A stretch of DNA of 35,567 bases, taken from NCBI GenBank assembly GCA_026390735.1, contig JAPLFJ010000036.1, positions 1 to 35,567 on the forward strand, read 5' to 3'. The first letter of the stretch is position 1. Every line of letters begins with the position of its first letter. The notes below the pieces were generated by a model. That model saw only the letters and a program-made list of their open reading frames with translations. It did no database searches and was not told where the DNA came from. This DNA is from Ignavibacteriota bacterium (GTDB taxonomy: Bacteria > Bacteroidota > Ignavibacteria > Tepidaquicellales > Tepidaquicellaceae). Both the position numbers and the translations under genes were made by a program. This document shows positions 1 to 7,749 of the stretch, in pieces.

Positions 1-10
1 ACCAAAGACC

Positions 11-143
11 AAAAAGAATATCGTAGATATTCCATATCTGTAGAATTATAGATAACCCCAAAAAGAATATCGTAGATATTCCATATCTGTTGAATTATAG
101 ATAACCCCTAAAAGAATATCGTAGATATTCCATATCTGTAGAT
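11..143. repeat. 49-bp tandem repeat, about 2.7 copies
   Basis: Two full 49-bp units (11-59 and 60-108) are followed by a partial third (109-143); the units differ at only one or two positions. Each unit holds a perfect inverted repeat, GAATATC-GTA-GATATTC, and a second weaker one, TATCT...AGATA, so transcripts would fold into a row of short hairpins. There is no spacer between units, so this is not a CRISPR array. The array may continue to the left of the window. It lies downstream of the protease gene, beyond its terminator. Function unknown. Confidence 0.85.
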
Positions 144-201
144 TTAAAGGATATCTAATCTTACAATGCCGTCAGGTATTGCATATTAATACTATATAAA
201 C

Positions 202-227
202 AAAAAAACCGTGACTCCTCACGGTTT
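202..227 (-). terminator. Rho-independent terminator of the secreted protease gene
   Basis: A perfect 9-bp stem, AAACCGTGA (206-214) with TCACGGTTT (219-227), closes a CTCC loop. Read on the minus strand it is followed directly by a run of seven T (complement of 202-208). It lies about 40 bases past the stop codon of the minus-strand gene ending at 265. Confidence 0.85.
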
Positions 228-264
228 CTCTGCTCTTTTATTAACTAAATTATTAGGGGGAAGG

Positions 265-2904
265 CTATTTCTTAATGTTTTTCTTAACGCTATTCTTAAT
301 GTTATTCTTGCCGAAAGACTGTATGTGTGTTATTATGTTTAATTTCTTGTTTGGTGCTAACAGTACGAAATCGTACGATGTTACGTATCCGTCAAGATTG
401 AAATCACATATTTTGTACCCGTGCTCGGCTAAGATGGTCGAGCTATTGTATAAATTATAATCGTCAGAGTCTATTTGTCCGTCGTAATCAGCATCGCCTG
501 CAAACAATCCGTAAAGTCCTGATTTAAGCAACTTTGCTTCGTTTCCCCAGTACATATCCGCGCTTGTTGTGAAATCGTACAAATCAGAGAATTTATATAT
601 GTATGATTCGTAGTTTGACATTACCGCTATATGATTCCTGTGCCTGATTACATAATAATAGTATCCTGGTTCCAGTCCGGATCTTAATGGAATTTTAGTT
701 TCACCCGTTATACTCAATAACTGACCATCGTACCTTACGACTGCCGCTACTGTATCAACAGGAGTGAAATCCTTTGAACTGAGTATTTCTATCACAACCC
801 AGTCAACTACCCTCTGTTCCTTGCCTGTGTATGCATAACTCTTGCTGTTGTTGAGAATGAAAGGAGTTAAATTACTGCTCAGTGTTTCTGGCGGTGTTAC
901 AGGAAAATAATTTCTCTGTTTTAAAGCACAACTCATCGTGTCTGTACCTGTATCGTAAGCCCCGCTCAGGAATAACTTTATGTTTGCGTATACGGTTGAT
1001 AACTGTTGATAATCCTGATAGTCCATCGTGACGTTTAAATTTGTGTATACCCTGTTTGAAGGACTGAATATTATATTATCCTTTAAAGGATATACTGTGC
1101 CCGTCCAACCTGAATCAAGAAATGTACTGTAGTATCCGCTTGCATTCGACATGACAGTGGCTCCTGAAAATCCCTGCATTTGTACATTTGATATTGCAAC
1201 TCCGTTGTCGTCGTATATGTATCCGCTGATTCTGAATCCTGCCGTTACAGACGAACTCGAATTTGCAGTAATATTATTGTAATTTACACTGTACGGTTGA
1301 AGCATCCAGCCGTCTTTTGCCAGATATGCTGAGCCCGACCATCCGTGATAAACCGTTGCTGTTATTGTCCCGCTGTTGTTTGAATATGGTTCGCTTAAAA
1401 GTTCTGTTGCCTGAACTCCCGATACTCCATTCTGCTGAACAGGGGATTTTACTGAAATCGTTAGTGTGTATGTTCTCTTTGCCGTTGTGATGTTCTGCTG
1501 AATAGGTGCCGCTATGTTATTTACTGTATAAGATGCAGGTGTAAAATTGTATCCTTCTTTTGCGGGAATTATGTTTCCGCTGAATCCTGCAGGAACGTAT
1601 GCTGTGTAGTTGCCGTTGAAATCTGTGTATGTATTCGTTAGTCCCTGAAGTGTAACTCCGCTGATTCCTGAACTGGACTGAGTTGAAGTAACCCTGCCCG
1701 ATATTTTCATGTAATCGGTGTTTACAACAGTTATTTTATACGCATCTCTGTAGCCTGTAACATTGTTTGTCAGGTTATTGTCGCCTGTAAGTTTTAACCC
1801 AATCCAGTAGTTTCCTGCACTTACACCCGGAACTGCGATATTGCTAAGAAGTACTTTAATAGCGTTCAGTGAATTAATACTGCCTGTTACGTTGTAGGTT
1901 TGTAATAATACGTCAGTATCTGTTATTATTGAATCCTGCGAAAGATAAATCCCTGCACTGACCTGCTGACTTGTATAATTTTCTGTTGAGTAATTTGTTA
2001 AATAAAATGATAAAGAATCAAGGTTGCTTCCTGCTTTTAAAGTCGATGGATATGCCGAAACAGTTAAAGGAACGATATCAAATGCCGAAGGAATATCTTT
2101 GTTTATCGCGAATTTTATTGCATCAAACTTATTTATGTTTATCTTGTTGAATTTTATGCCTGTGCTTGTTAATACACCATATGTGACAAGGTTATTGTTA
2201 ACAGATGTGTACAAAGGGCTTCCGCTCATTCCTGCAATACCCGTACGGAAAGAATAAACATATTCTCCCGTAACATATTCCATTTTACCCTTCCAGTTGT
2301 ATAGCAGTTCGCCGTTGTAACTGCCTGCTGAGGGGTAAGAAGGATTAAAGAATGTTTTATTGTTTAAATAATAGTTGTTGTCGTTGTTGTAGCCGTAACC
2401 AACCCAGCCTGTTAATGAACCGAGAGGTCTGTCGAGTTTAATGATTGCATAATCTGTTGCGGAACTTACTGCAAAATTGTTCGGGAGGTAAATGCATTCA
2501 GGATAAGCAAAACCGTATGGGGAATCTGCAAGTCCGTATGCAGGATAGACCTTTGTTGTCCCGAAACTCTGATTTAATGCAACTGTATGTCCTGCCGTTA
2601 ATACGTGATAAGGGTCTATCAAAACACCTGTGACACCTCCAAACCTGACTGTCATTCTCCATGGAAAAGCGTTCGGGTCGTTAACAAGGTCTATATTATC
2701 GAAATTTCTTAAAGTGTCACCCGATAAGTTTAAACCCAGAATTCCTGTGTTTCCGTTCGTATTATTCGATGTAACTGTGGAAGTCACAGTATAGTTTAAT
2801 AATGTCGTTGTATTGGTAGGGATGTAGTATTGCTTCCAGGTCTGACCTGAAAGATTTGACACCCATAATGTAATCAAAATTAATATTGTGTATAGTCTTT
2901 TCAT
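265..2904 (-). CDS. Secreted trypsin-like serine protease with CARDB-like, carboxypeptidase-regulatory-like and dockerin-like modules
   Basis: This 879-residue protein starts with a signal peptide (about 1-20, ending NLSGQ). A chymotrypsin/V8-fold protease domain follows, with the triad visible as His106 in VLTAGH, Asp151 in DYAIIKL and Ser227 in GMSGSP. A CARDB-like beta-sandwich covers about 280-390, then three carboxypeptidase-regulatory-like repeats (ISGRV..., about 400-630). Near the C-terminus two DxDxDG-type calcium loops (about 804-815 and 834-845) form a dockerin-like pair. The tail is short and lysine-rich (KKNIKK) and lacks the QNYPNPFNP sorting domain seen in the other large secreted proteins here, so its export or anchoring may differ. 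Expression is probably driven by the sigma-54 promoter at 2938-2954. The protease assignment rests on the three motifs; substrate unknown. Confidence 0.85.
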   Translation of the reverse strand: MKRLYTILILITLWVSNLSGQTWKQYYIPTNTTTLLNYTVTSTVTSNNTNGNTGILGLNLSGDTLRNFDNIDLVNDPNAFPWRMTVRFGGVTGVLIDPYHVLTAGHTVALNQSFGTTKVYPAYGLADSPYGFAYPECIYLPNNFAVSSATDYAIIKLDRPLGSLTGWVGYGYNNDNNYYLNNKTFFNPSYPSAGSYNGELLYNWKGKMEYVTGEYVYSFRTGIAGMSGSPLYTSVNNNLVTYGVLTSTGIKFNKININKFDAIKFAINKDIPSAFDIVPLTVSAYPSTLKAGSNLDSLSFYLTNYSTENYTSQQVSAGIYLSQDSIITDTDVLLQTYNVTGSINSLNAIKVLLSNIAVPGVSAGNYWIGLKLTGDNNLTNNVTGYRDAYKITVVNTDYMKISGRVTSTQSSSGISGVTLQGLTNTYTDFNGNYTAYVPAGFSGNIIPAKEGYNFTPASYTVNNIAAPIQQNITTAKRTYTLTISVKSPVQQNGVSGVQATELLSEPYSNNSGTITATVYHGWSGSAYLAKDGWMLQPYSVNYNNITANSSSSVTAGFRISGYIYDDNGVAISNVQMQGFSGATVMSNASGYYSTFLDSGWTGTVYPLKDNIIFSPSNRVYTNLNVTMDYQDYQQLSTVYANIKLFLSGAYDTGTDTMSCALKQRNYFPVTPPETLSSNLTPFILNNSKSYAYTGKEQRVVDWVVIEILSSKDFTPVDTVAAVVRYDGQLLSITGETKIPLRSGLEPGYYYYVIRHRNHIAVMSNYESYIYKFSDLYDFTTSADMYWGNEAKLLKSGLYGLFAGDADYDGQIDSDDYNLYNSSTILAEHGYKICDFNLDGYVTSYDFVLLAPNKKLNIITHIQSFGKNNIKNSVKKNIKK

Positions 2905-2937
2905 TATTCTGCAATTTTATAAATATACTATTTAACA

Positions 2938-2954
2938 TTCAAATACCGTGCCAA
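2938..2954 (-). promoter_or_regulatory. Sigma-54 (-24/-12) promoter for the secreted protease
   Basis: Read on the minus strand the sequence is TTGGCACGGTATTTGAA. It matches the RpoN consensus TGGCAC-N5-TTGCA, with the -24 element perfect, the spacing exact and one mismatch in the -12 element (TTGAA). The expected transcription start is near 2927, about 20 bases before the ATG at 2904. The paired palindromes at 3014-3050 lie where enhancer-binding sites are expected. Confidence 0.75.
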
Positions 2955-3013
2955 TGTTAAAAGCCCGAAATCAGCGTTAAAAAGCAATATTTGTATTTTT
3001 TATCTTTTAAAGT

Positions 3014-3050
3014 TGTCTCAAAATGAGACAGATTTTCTTATTTTGAGACA
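3014..3050 (-). promoter_or_regulatory. Two tandem activator (sigma-54 enhancer-binding protein) sites
   Basis: Site 1 (3014-3030), TGTCTCAAAATGAGACA, is a perfect 7-bp inverted repeat around AAA. Site 2 (3034-3050), TTTCTTATTTTGAGACA, matches the reverse complement of site 1 at 15 of 17 positions. The centres are 20 bp apart, about two helical turns, and lie roughly 95 and 115 bases upstream of the predicted start. That is the usual arrangement for an NtrC-family activator dimer pair. The regulator itself is not in the window. Confidence 0.65.
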
Positions 3051-3289
3051 GATTTCTATAGATTGAAAATATAATCTTCCTGTTTTTAACATAAAATCTC
3101 CTGTATTTTCATCGAATATTAAGGTGGTATTGTCAGTTGATTCGTTTTTTTCTCGACCGATACGGTTAAATTACTTTATCATATAATGCTTTGCCATCTT
3201 GTACCTAAATACAAATGTAAAAACATTTAAAGCATAAAAGTTTTGTGTTTTATTCCGCAAGCTGGGATGCTTGCTTTACATTCTTAATA

Positions 3290-5137
3290 CTACGAACGTG
3301 AGAATCTTTTGTCGAGTTCTTCGGTAGTAAGTCTTATTACTGTTGGTCTGCCGTGCGGACATACATAAGGCATCTGGGATGCAAAAAGCGAATCGATTAA
3401 GTTAAACATTTCCTGATGCTGAAGTCTCTCGCCTGCTTTAATGGCACTTCTGCACGAGAATGATTTTGCAAGGTTATCCCTCTTTTCAAGGTTTAATGAT
3501 ATCTCGTATTCTTTGTACTGGTCAATCAGTTCCTGAAGTATCTTTTCTTCCTTGCCTGGTTTTACGTCAGCTGGGATTCCTGTTATCTCAACTACTTCTT
3601 CGTTTATAAACTTTAATGCGAACCCGAGGTTATGAATTTCTTCCTGCAAACCTTTTGCAAGCTGGTAATCTATTTTTGTGAGTTTTACTTTTATCGGTAA
3701 TAATAACTGCTGTGAGAATGCCGATTGCGAATTCAAACGCAGTAATGCTTTCTCATAAAGCACTCTTTCGTGTGCTGCGTGCTGGTCTATAATCATAAGT
3801 CCTGTTGCGGTCTCGCACATAATGTACTTGTTCTGGTACTGCCACAGATTAAATTTCTCGTCTTCGTCTTTCTTGTGCTCGAATATATTCTTCTGAATGC
3901 CTTCCTCTGAATTAAGAGGTATTCCTGATGCATTATCATTTCCTGAATCCAGGTCATCTCTTCTCGATGCTTCAAATATTGAATGAATAGAAGATGTCCC
4001 GGGTGTAGATGGGGAGTTTGAAAATCCTGAATTGAATCCTGAGTTAAATCCCTTTGGTGTAAAGTTAACATCTGGCTTTTTGTGCTCAAGGTTATCGGGA
4101 GTATTCTCGAATGACATGGTATTACTGAAACCTATGTCGAATGTGATGTTGCTCGCACGCAGAGTTTCTTTGATTGCTTTTCGCACAAATCCGAACATTG
4201 CACTTTCATCCTCGAACTTTACTTCAAGTTTTGAAGGATGTACGTTCACGTCCACTTTCTTCGGGTCTATTTCGATGAATAAAAAGAAAGAAGGGTAGTC
4301 TCCCTTTTCTATTAAGTCATCGTATCCCGAATATACAGCAAAGTTTAAACTTTTATTCGTGAAGAATCTTTTGTTCAGGTAGAAGAACTGGTCCTGTTTC
4401 GATTTTTTCGTAAACCCGGGTTTTGATACAAGTCCGTTAAGTTTGACTACAGAATGTTCAACGGTGATAGGAATTAATGTGTTTGCAAACTCTTCTCCGA
4501 ACAGTTCTTTAAGTCTTTCGGATAAAACAGTTTTCCTTAGATTAAATATTAATTCTTCGTTATTAAAAAACTTAAATGCTATATTCGGGTTTGATACTGC
4601 CTGTCTGATGAAAGTATCGTATATATGTCTGAACTCTGTCTGGTTTGACTTCAGGAAATTTCTTCTTCCGGGCGTGTTGTAGAATATATTCTTTACTGCG
4701 ATTGATGTCCCTGTTTCAAGACTGTCCTTTGATACTTCTATCACTTCATTGCCTTCAATCTTCACTACAGTACCTACATCATCGCTTACAGTCTTTGTTT
4801 TTAACTCAACCTGTGCAATAGCAGCAATAGATGCAAGCGCTTCTCCGCGGAACCCGAGGGTCTGTATGTTTTCAAGGTCTTCGTAAGTTGAAATCTTGCT
4901 CGTGGAATGTCTCTGGAATGCAACGATGGCATCTTCTTCAGACATACCGCTTCCATTATCAATTACCTGAATTAAAACCTTACCTGCATCTTTAATAAGC
5001 ACAGTAATCTCATTGGCACCTGCGTCTATGGAATTCTCTATAAGTTCTTTAACGACTGCCTCTGGTCTGCCGACTACTTCTCCTGCGGCAATCTTATTGT
5101 AAAGATTCTGCGGTAATATTTTAATCTTATTGTCCAA
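3290..5137 (-). CDS. mutL: DNA mismatch repair protein MutL (endonuclease type)
   Basis: This 615-residue protein is of usual MutL length. The N-terminal GHKL ATPase has all its motifs: Glu31 and Asn35 in KELIENSIDAG, DNGSGM at 60-65, the ATP-lid motif LGFRGEAL around 94-101, and RHSTSKI. The C-terminal domain has the nicking-endonuclease signature DQHAAHERVLYE (451-462), CRSAIKAG (from Cys562) and CPHGRP (593-598), so this MutL should nick DNA itself, as in bacteria lacking MutH. A low-complexity linker rich in Ser, Asn and Gly (about 340-400) joins the two. It is the last gene of a minus-strand operon, starting 5 bases after the ftsY stop codon. No MutS is in the window. Confidence 0.97.
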   Translation of the reverse strand: MDNKIKILPQNLYNKIAAGEVVGRPEAVVKELIENSIDAGANEITVLIKDAGKVLIQVIDNGSGMSEEDAIVAFQRHSTSKISTYEDLENIQTLGFRGEALASIAAIAQVELKTKTVSDDVGTVVKIEGNEVIEVSKDSLETGTSIAVKNIFYNTPGRRNFLKSNQTEFRHIYDTFIRQAVSNPNIAFKFFNNEELIFNLRKTVLSERLKELFGEEFANTLIPITVEHSVVKLNGLVSKPGFTKKSKQDQFFYLNKRFFTNKSLNFAVYSGYDDLIEKGDYPSFFLFIEIDPKKVDVNVHPSKLEVKFEDESAMFGFVRKAIKETLRASNITFDIGFSNTMSFENTPDNLEHKKPDVNFTPKGFNSGFNSGFSNSPSTPGTSSIHSIFEASRRDDLDSGNDNASGIPLNSEEGIQKNIFEHKKDEDEKFNLWQYQNKYIMCETATGLMIIDQHAAHERVLYEKALLRLNSQSAFSQQLLLPIKVKLTKIDYQLAKGLQEEIHNLGFALKFINEEVVEITGIPADVKPGKEEKILQELIDQYKEYEISLNLEKRDNLAKSFSCRSAIKAGERLQHQEMFNLIDSLFASQMPYVCPHGRPTVIRLTTEELDKRFSRS

Positions 5138-5142
5138 GGTTG

Positions 5143-6087
5143 TTACTTGTCAAATATTGCTTTTATGAAATCCTCACTGTCGAATACCTGTAAGTCGTCA
5201 ATCTGTTCACCGACTCCTATAAACCTAACGGGAATCTTCATCTCATTGTTTATCTTTACAACAATGCCGCCCTTTGCTGTTCCGTCAAGTTTAGTGAGTA
5301 TTATACCTGTCACTTCTCCGAGTGCATTTGCAAATTCCTTAACCTGATTTAAACCGTTCTGTCCTGTCGTGGCATCAATAACAATAAAGGTTTCGTTTGG
5401 AGTATCAGGAATAACTTTCTGCATCACACGTTTAACTTTTTTGAGTTCCTCCATTAAATGTGATTTATTGTGAAGTCTTCCTGCTGTATCTATTATTAGT
5501 ACATCTGCATTCCTTGAAACGGCTGCTGAAACTGAATCGTATGCAACAGAAGCAGGGTCCTTGGTCAGAGGATTCTGTATTATATCAACACCAGCACGGT
5601 TAGCCCATATCTCGAGTTGTTCATTTGCAGCTGCACGGAAAGTATCCGCTGAACCTATTAAAACTGATTTACCTGCTTTCTTAAAGTTGTGTGCGAGTTT
5701 ACCTATGGATGTTGTTTTCCCAACACCGTTAACGCCCACAACCATTATAACGAATGGTTTCTTTGCTATGTCAAAATCAAATGTTTTGAATGATGAAGTT
5801 GAGATAGTGAATATCTTCTTTACTTCATCGTATATTAAGTCATTAAGTTCATCATCGGTTTCGTACTTATCAGTCTTTGCTCTTTCTTTAATGTTACCGA
5901 TTATCGTTTCAACAGTATCGTAGCCAAAATCTGATGACAGGAATATTTCTTCAAGTTCGTTTAAAAATTCATCGTCAATCTTCTTCTTAGCTGTTACAAG
6001 TCTGGATATCTTTCCAAACAGGTCGTCTTTTGTTTTAGTTAATCCTTCTTTAAGTTTACCGAATCCAATCTTATCAAGAAAAGACAT
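5143..6087 (-). CDS. ftsY: Signal recognition particle receptor FtsY
   Basis: This 314-residue SRP-receptor GTPase docks ribosome-SRP complexes at the inner membrane. The N-terminal helical domain (about 1-95) precedes the G domain with GVNGVGKTT (118-126, P loop), DTFRAAANEQL (from 148), DTAGRL (200-205), TKLDGTAKGG (from 265) and GVGEQIDDLQVF near the end. The long acidic A domain of E. coli FtsY is absent, as in many bacteria. It lies 15 bases after the acyl-CoA dehydrogenase stop and 5 bases before mutL, so the three genes are probably cotranscribed. All catalytic motifs are intact. Confidence 0.97.
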   Translation of the reverse strand: MSFLDKIGFGKLKEGLTKTKDDLFGKISRLVTAKKKIDDEFLNELEEIFLSSDFGYDTVETIIGNIKERAKTDKYETDDELNDLIYDEVKKIFTISTSSFKTFDFDIAKKPFVIMVVGVNGVGKTTSIGKLAHNFKKAGKSVLIGSADTFRAAANEQLEIWANRAGVDIIQNPLTKDPASVAYDSVSAAVSRNADVLIIDTAGRLHNKSHLMEELKKVKRVMQKVIPDTPNETFIVIDATTGQNGLNQVKEFANALGEVTGIILTKLDGTAKGGIVVKINNEMKIPVRFIGVGEQIDDLQVFDSEDFIKAIFDK

Positions 6088-6102
6088 TATTCCTCCGCAT
6101 AT

Positions 6103-7248
6103 TTATAAAAGTTTTGTTAAGTTTTTTGCTATTATCATTCTCTGGACTTCTGATGTACCTTCGCCGATTGTTACGAGTTTTACGTCACGGTAAAGTTTCT
6201 CGACAGGGAAGTCTTTTGTAAATCCGTATCCGCCGTGAATCTGTACTGCTTCGTTTGTTGCTCTCACTGCAACTTCACTGGCATAAAGTTTTGCCATTGA
6301 TGCAATCATATTTATGTTCTCGCCTGCATCCTTCATAGTTGCAGCCTTGAATATAAGAAGTCTTGCTGCTTCAATTTCTGTTGCCATATCAGCAAGTTTG
6401 AACTGTGTTGCCTGGAAATCGCTAAGATGTTTACCGAATTGTTTTCTTTGTTTTGAATATTTAATCGAGGCATCGAGTGCACCCTGTGCAATACCTAAAG
6501 ATAATGCAGCAATTGCAATACGTCCGCCGTCGAGTATCTTCATAACCTGTTTGAATCCTTCGTGTTCAACTCCGATTAAGTTCTCTGCAGGGATTTCTAC
6601 ATCTTCAAATATCAGTTCTGCAGTATCGGAAGAGCGCATACCGAGTTTGTTTTCTTTCTTTCCGACTCTGAATCCTTTCATTCCGGGTTCGAGTATGAAT
6701 GCTGAGATTTTATTCTTGCCGCCTGTTTTATCTGTAACTGCTGTGACGACATAAGTCCCTGCCACAGTTCCCTGAGTGATGAACATCTTGCTTCCGTTAA
6801 GAATGTATTTGTCGCCTTTCTTTTCAGCAAAACTTGCCATGGCAATAGCATCAGAACCTGAAACGTTTTCCGTCAGACCCCACGCACCGTATTTCTTTCC
6901 TGAAACCAGATCCGGTAAATATTTTTTCTTCTGCGCTTCGTTTGCAAAAGAATTTATGTGGTTTGTGCAGAGTCCGTTATGTGATGCAACTATTAAACCC
7001 ACGGAAGGATCAATCCTTGAGACTTCTTCAATTATAATTGCGTATTCCACAGTACTGAAATTAGCTCCTCCGTATTCTTCAGGAAAAATAATTCCCAGAA
7101 AACCCATCTCGCCGAGTTTTTCTGCCACTTCGTGTGGAAATTCCTGCGGTTCATCGTACTTCATGATAACAGGTGCAATAACTTTTTCTGAGAAATCTCT
7201 TGCGAGTTTCTGAATCTCTAATTGATGTTCCGATAGTTTAAAGTCCAT
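6103..7248 (-). CDS. Short-chain-type acyl-CoA dehydrogenase
   Basis: This 381-residue FAD-dependent acyl-CoA dehydrogenase catalyses alpha,beta-dehydrogenation of an acyl-CoA in fatty-acid or amino-acid breakdown. Family signatures are GAWGLTENVSGSDA, the FAD-contacting MFITQG segment, the RKQFGKHLSDFQ helix, IHGGYGFTKDFPVE and the C-terminal IGEGTSEVQR. Glu363 in that last motif is the catalytic base position used by short-chain (butyryl-CoA type) enzymes. Length is normal for the family. It heads the minus-strand operon with ftsY and mutL, a mixed metabolic/housekeeping grouping. Chain-length preference cannot be fixed from sequence; isovaleryl- or glutaryl-type enzymes are close relatives. 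Confidence 0.93.
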   Translation of the reverse strand: MDFKLSEHQLEIQKLARDFSEKVIAPVIMKYDEPQEFPHEVAEKLGEMGFLGIIFPEEYGGANFSTVEYAIIIEEVSRIDPSVGLIVASHNGLCTNHINSFANEAQKKKYLPDLVSGKKYGAWGLTENVSGSDAIAMASFAEKKGDKYILNGSKMFITQGTVAGTYVVTAVTDKTGGKNKISAFILEPGMKGFRVGKKENKLGMRSSDTAELIFEDVEIPAENLIGVEHEGFKQVMKILDGGRIAIAALSLGIAQGALDASIKYSKQRKQFGKHLSDFQATQFKLADMATEIEAARLLIFKAATMKDAGENINMIASMAKLYASEVAVRATNEAVQIHGGYGFTKDFPVEKLYRDVKLVTIGEGTSEVQRMIIAKNLTKLL

Positions 7249-7405
7249 ATAATGTTAAATTTAAATTAGCGTTTAAGTTATAAAATCTCATCAATTTAAA
7301 CAATTGATTCCGAATAAAATTCTATTGTTTAAAATAGTATTCAGTTTTTTCCCTTAAATCCGTCTGAAAACGTAATTAACTTATATTTATACAGGTTAAA
7401 ATCTT

Positions 7406-7493
7406 TTGCCGTATGTTTCATATTACTTTGCCGTACGTTTCATAGTTCGTTGCCGTACGTTTCATAGTTCGTTGCCGTATATTTCATATCAAA
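7406..7493. repeat. Four tandem 22-bp direct repeats, possible operator array
   Basis: Units start at 7406, 7428, 7450 and 7472, each exactly 22 bp. Units 2 and 3 are identical (TTGCCGTACGTTTCATAG plus TTCG); units 1 and 4 differ at a few bases. A degenerate extra copy (TTGCCGTCTGTTTACC) begins at 7527, 2.5 units further on. The 22-bp period, about two helical turns, with a core TACGTTTCA partly resembles the spacing and core of LytTR-type regulator sites. That assignment is inference. The array lies between divergent genes, 257 bases before the histidine kinase start. Confidence 0.8.
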
Positions 7494-7576
7494 CTATGGG
7501 TTAACTTGTATCAATCTTATAAGCATTTGCCGTCTGTTTACCGTTTTAAGCAAAAAAATTGGAATGTTTGATAAAC

Positions 7577-7608
7577 ATTGAATATTATGAGTTAAATCTA
7601 TAGTTTTG
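7577..7608 (+). promoter_or_regulatory. Candidate Bacteroidota-type promoter for the sensor kinase
   Basis: ATTG at 7577-7580 and TAGTTTTG at 7601-7608, with a 20-bp spacer, fit the TTTG / TAnnTTTG consensus of the Bacteroidota primary sigma factor. The match is short and the region AT-rich, so chance is a real possibility. Confidence 0.25.
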
Positions 7609-7749
7609 TGTTAAGTAAATTAATACATATAGCTTTTAAACGATTTAATTACCGTTTATTAATTTCATCATATACCCCGTCTGTGATGTCTTTTTCTGTG
7701 TTGATTAATAAACAGAGAGTTGAATTAAACTTAAACGAAAGTATTGAGT

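Larger units (their letters stand above)
2905..3289. other. Intergenic region between mutL and the protease gene
   Basis: This 385-base gap contains the sigma-54 promoter and the two palindromic sites listed separately. Just past the mutL stop is a 6-bp stem, GCAAGC/GCTTGC (3257-3274), which could end the mutL operon but has no T run after it on the minus strand. A small AAATGT/ACATTT inverted repeat lies near 3213-3230. I see no gene. Confidence 0.6.
7249..7749. other. Divergent intergenic region upstream of the sensor kinase
   Basis: About 500 bases separate the acyl-CoA dehydrogenase (minus) from the sensor kinase (plus). It holds the 22-bp repeat array and one weak candidate promoter: ATTG (7577-7580), a 20-bp spacer and TAGTTTTG (7601-7608), resembling the Bacteroidota -33/-7 pattern. 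A purine-rich GAAAG at 7737-7741 is the likely ribosome site for the ATG at 7750. I see no ORF of note. Confidence 0.5.

Noticed and set aside
11-143. Possible CRISPR array at the left edge
   Set aside because: Repeat units follow each other with no unique spacers, and no cas-like gene is near.
6314-7213. Two 145-codon plus-strand ORFs opposite the acyl-CoA dehydrogenase
   Set aside because: They mirror the codons of a clear enzyme gene and have no features of their own.
7744-7749. TTG start for the sensor kinase
   Set aside because: It lies only 2 bases after the purine-rich GAAAG; the ATG six bases on has normal spacing.
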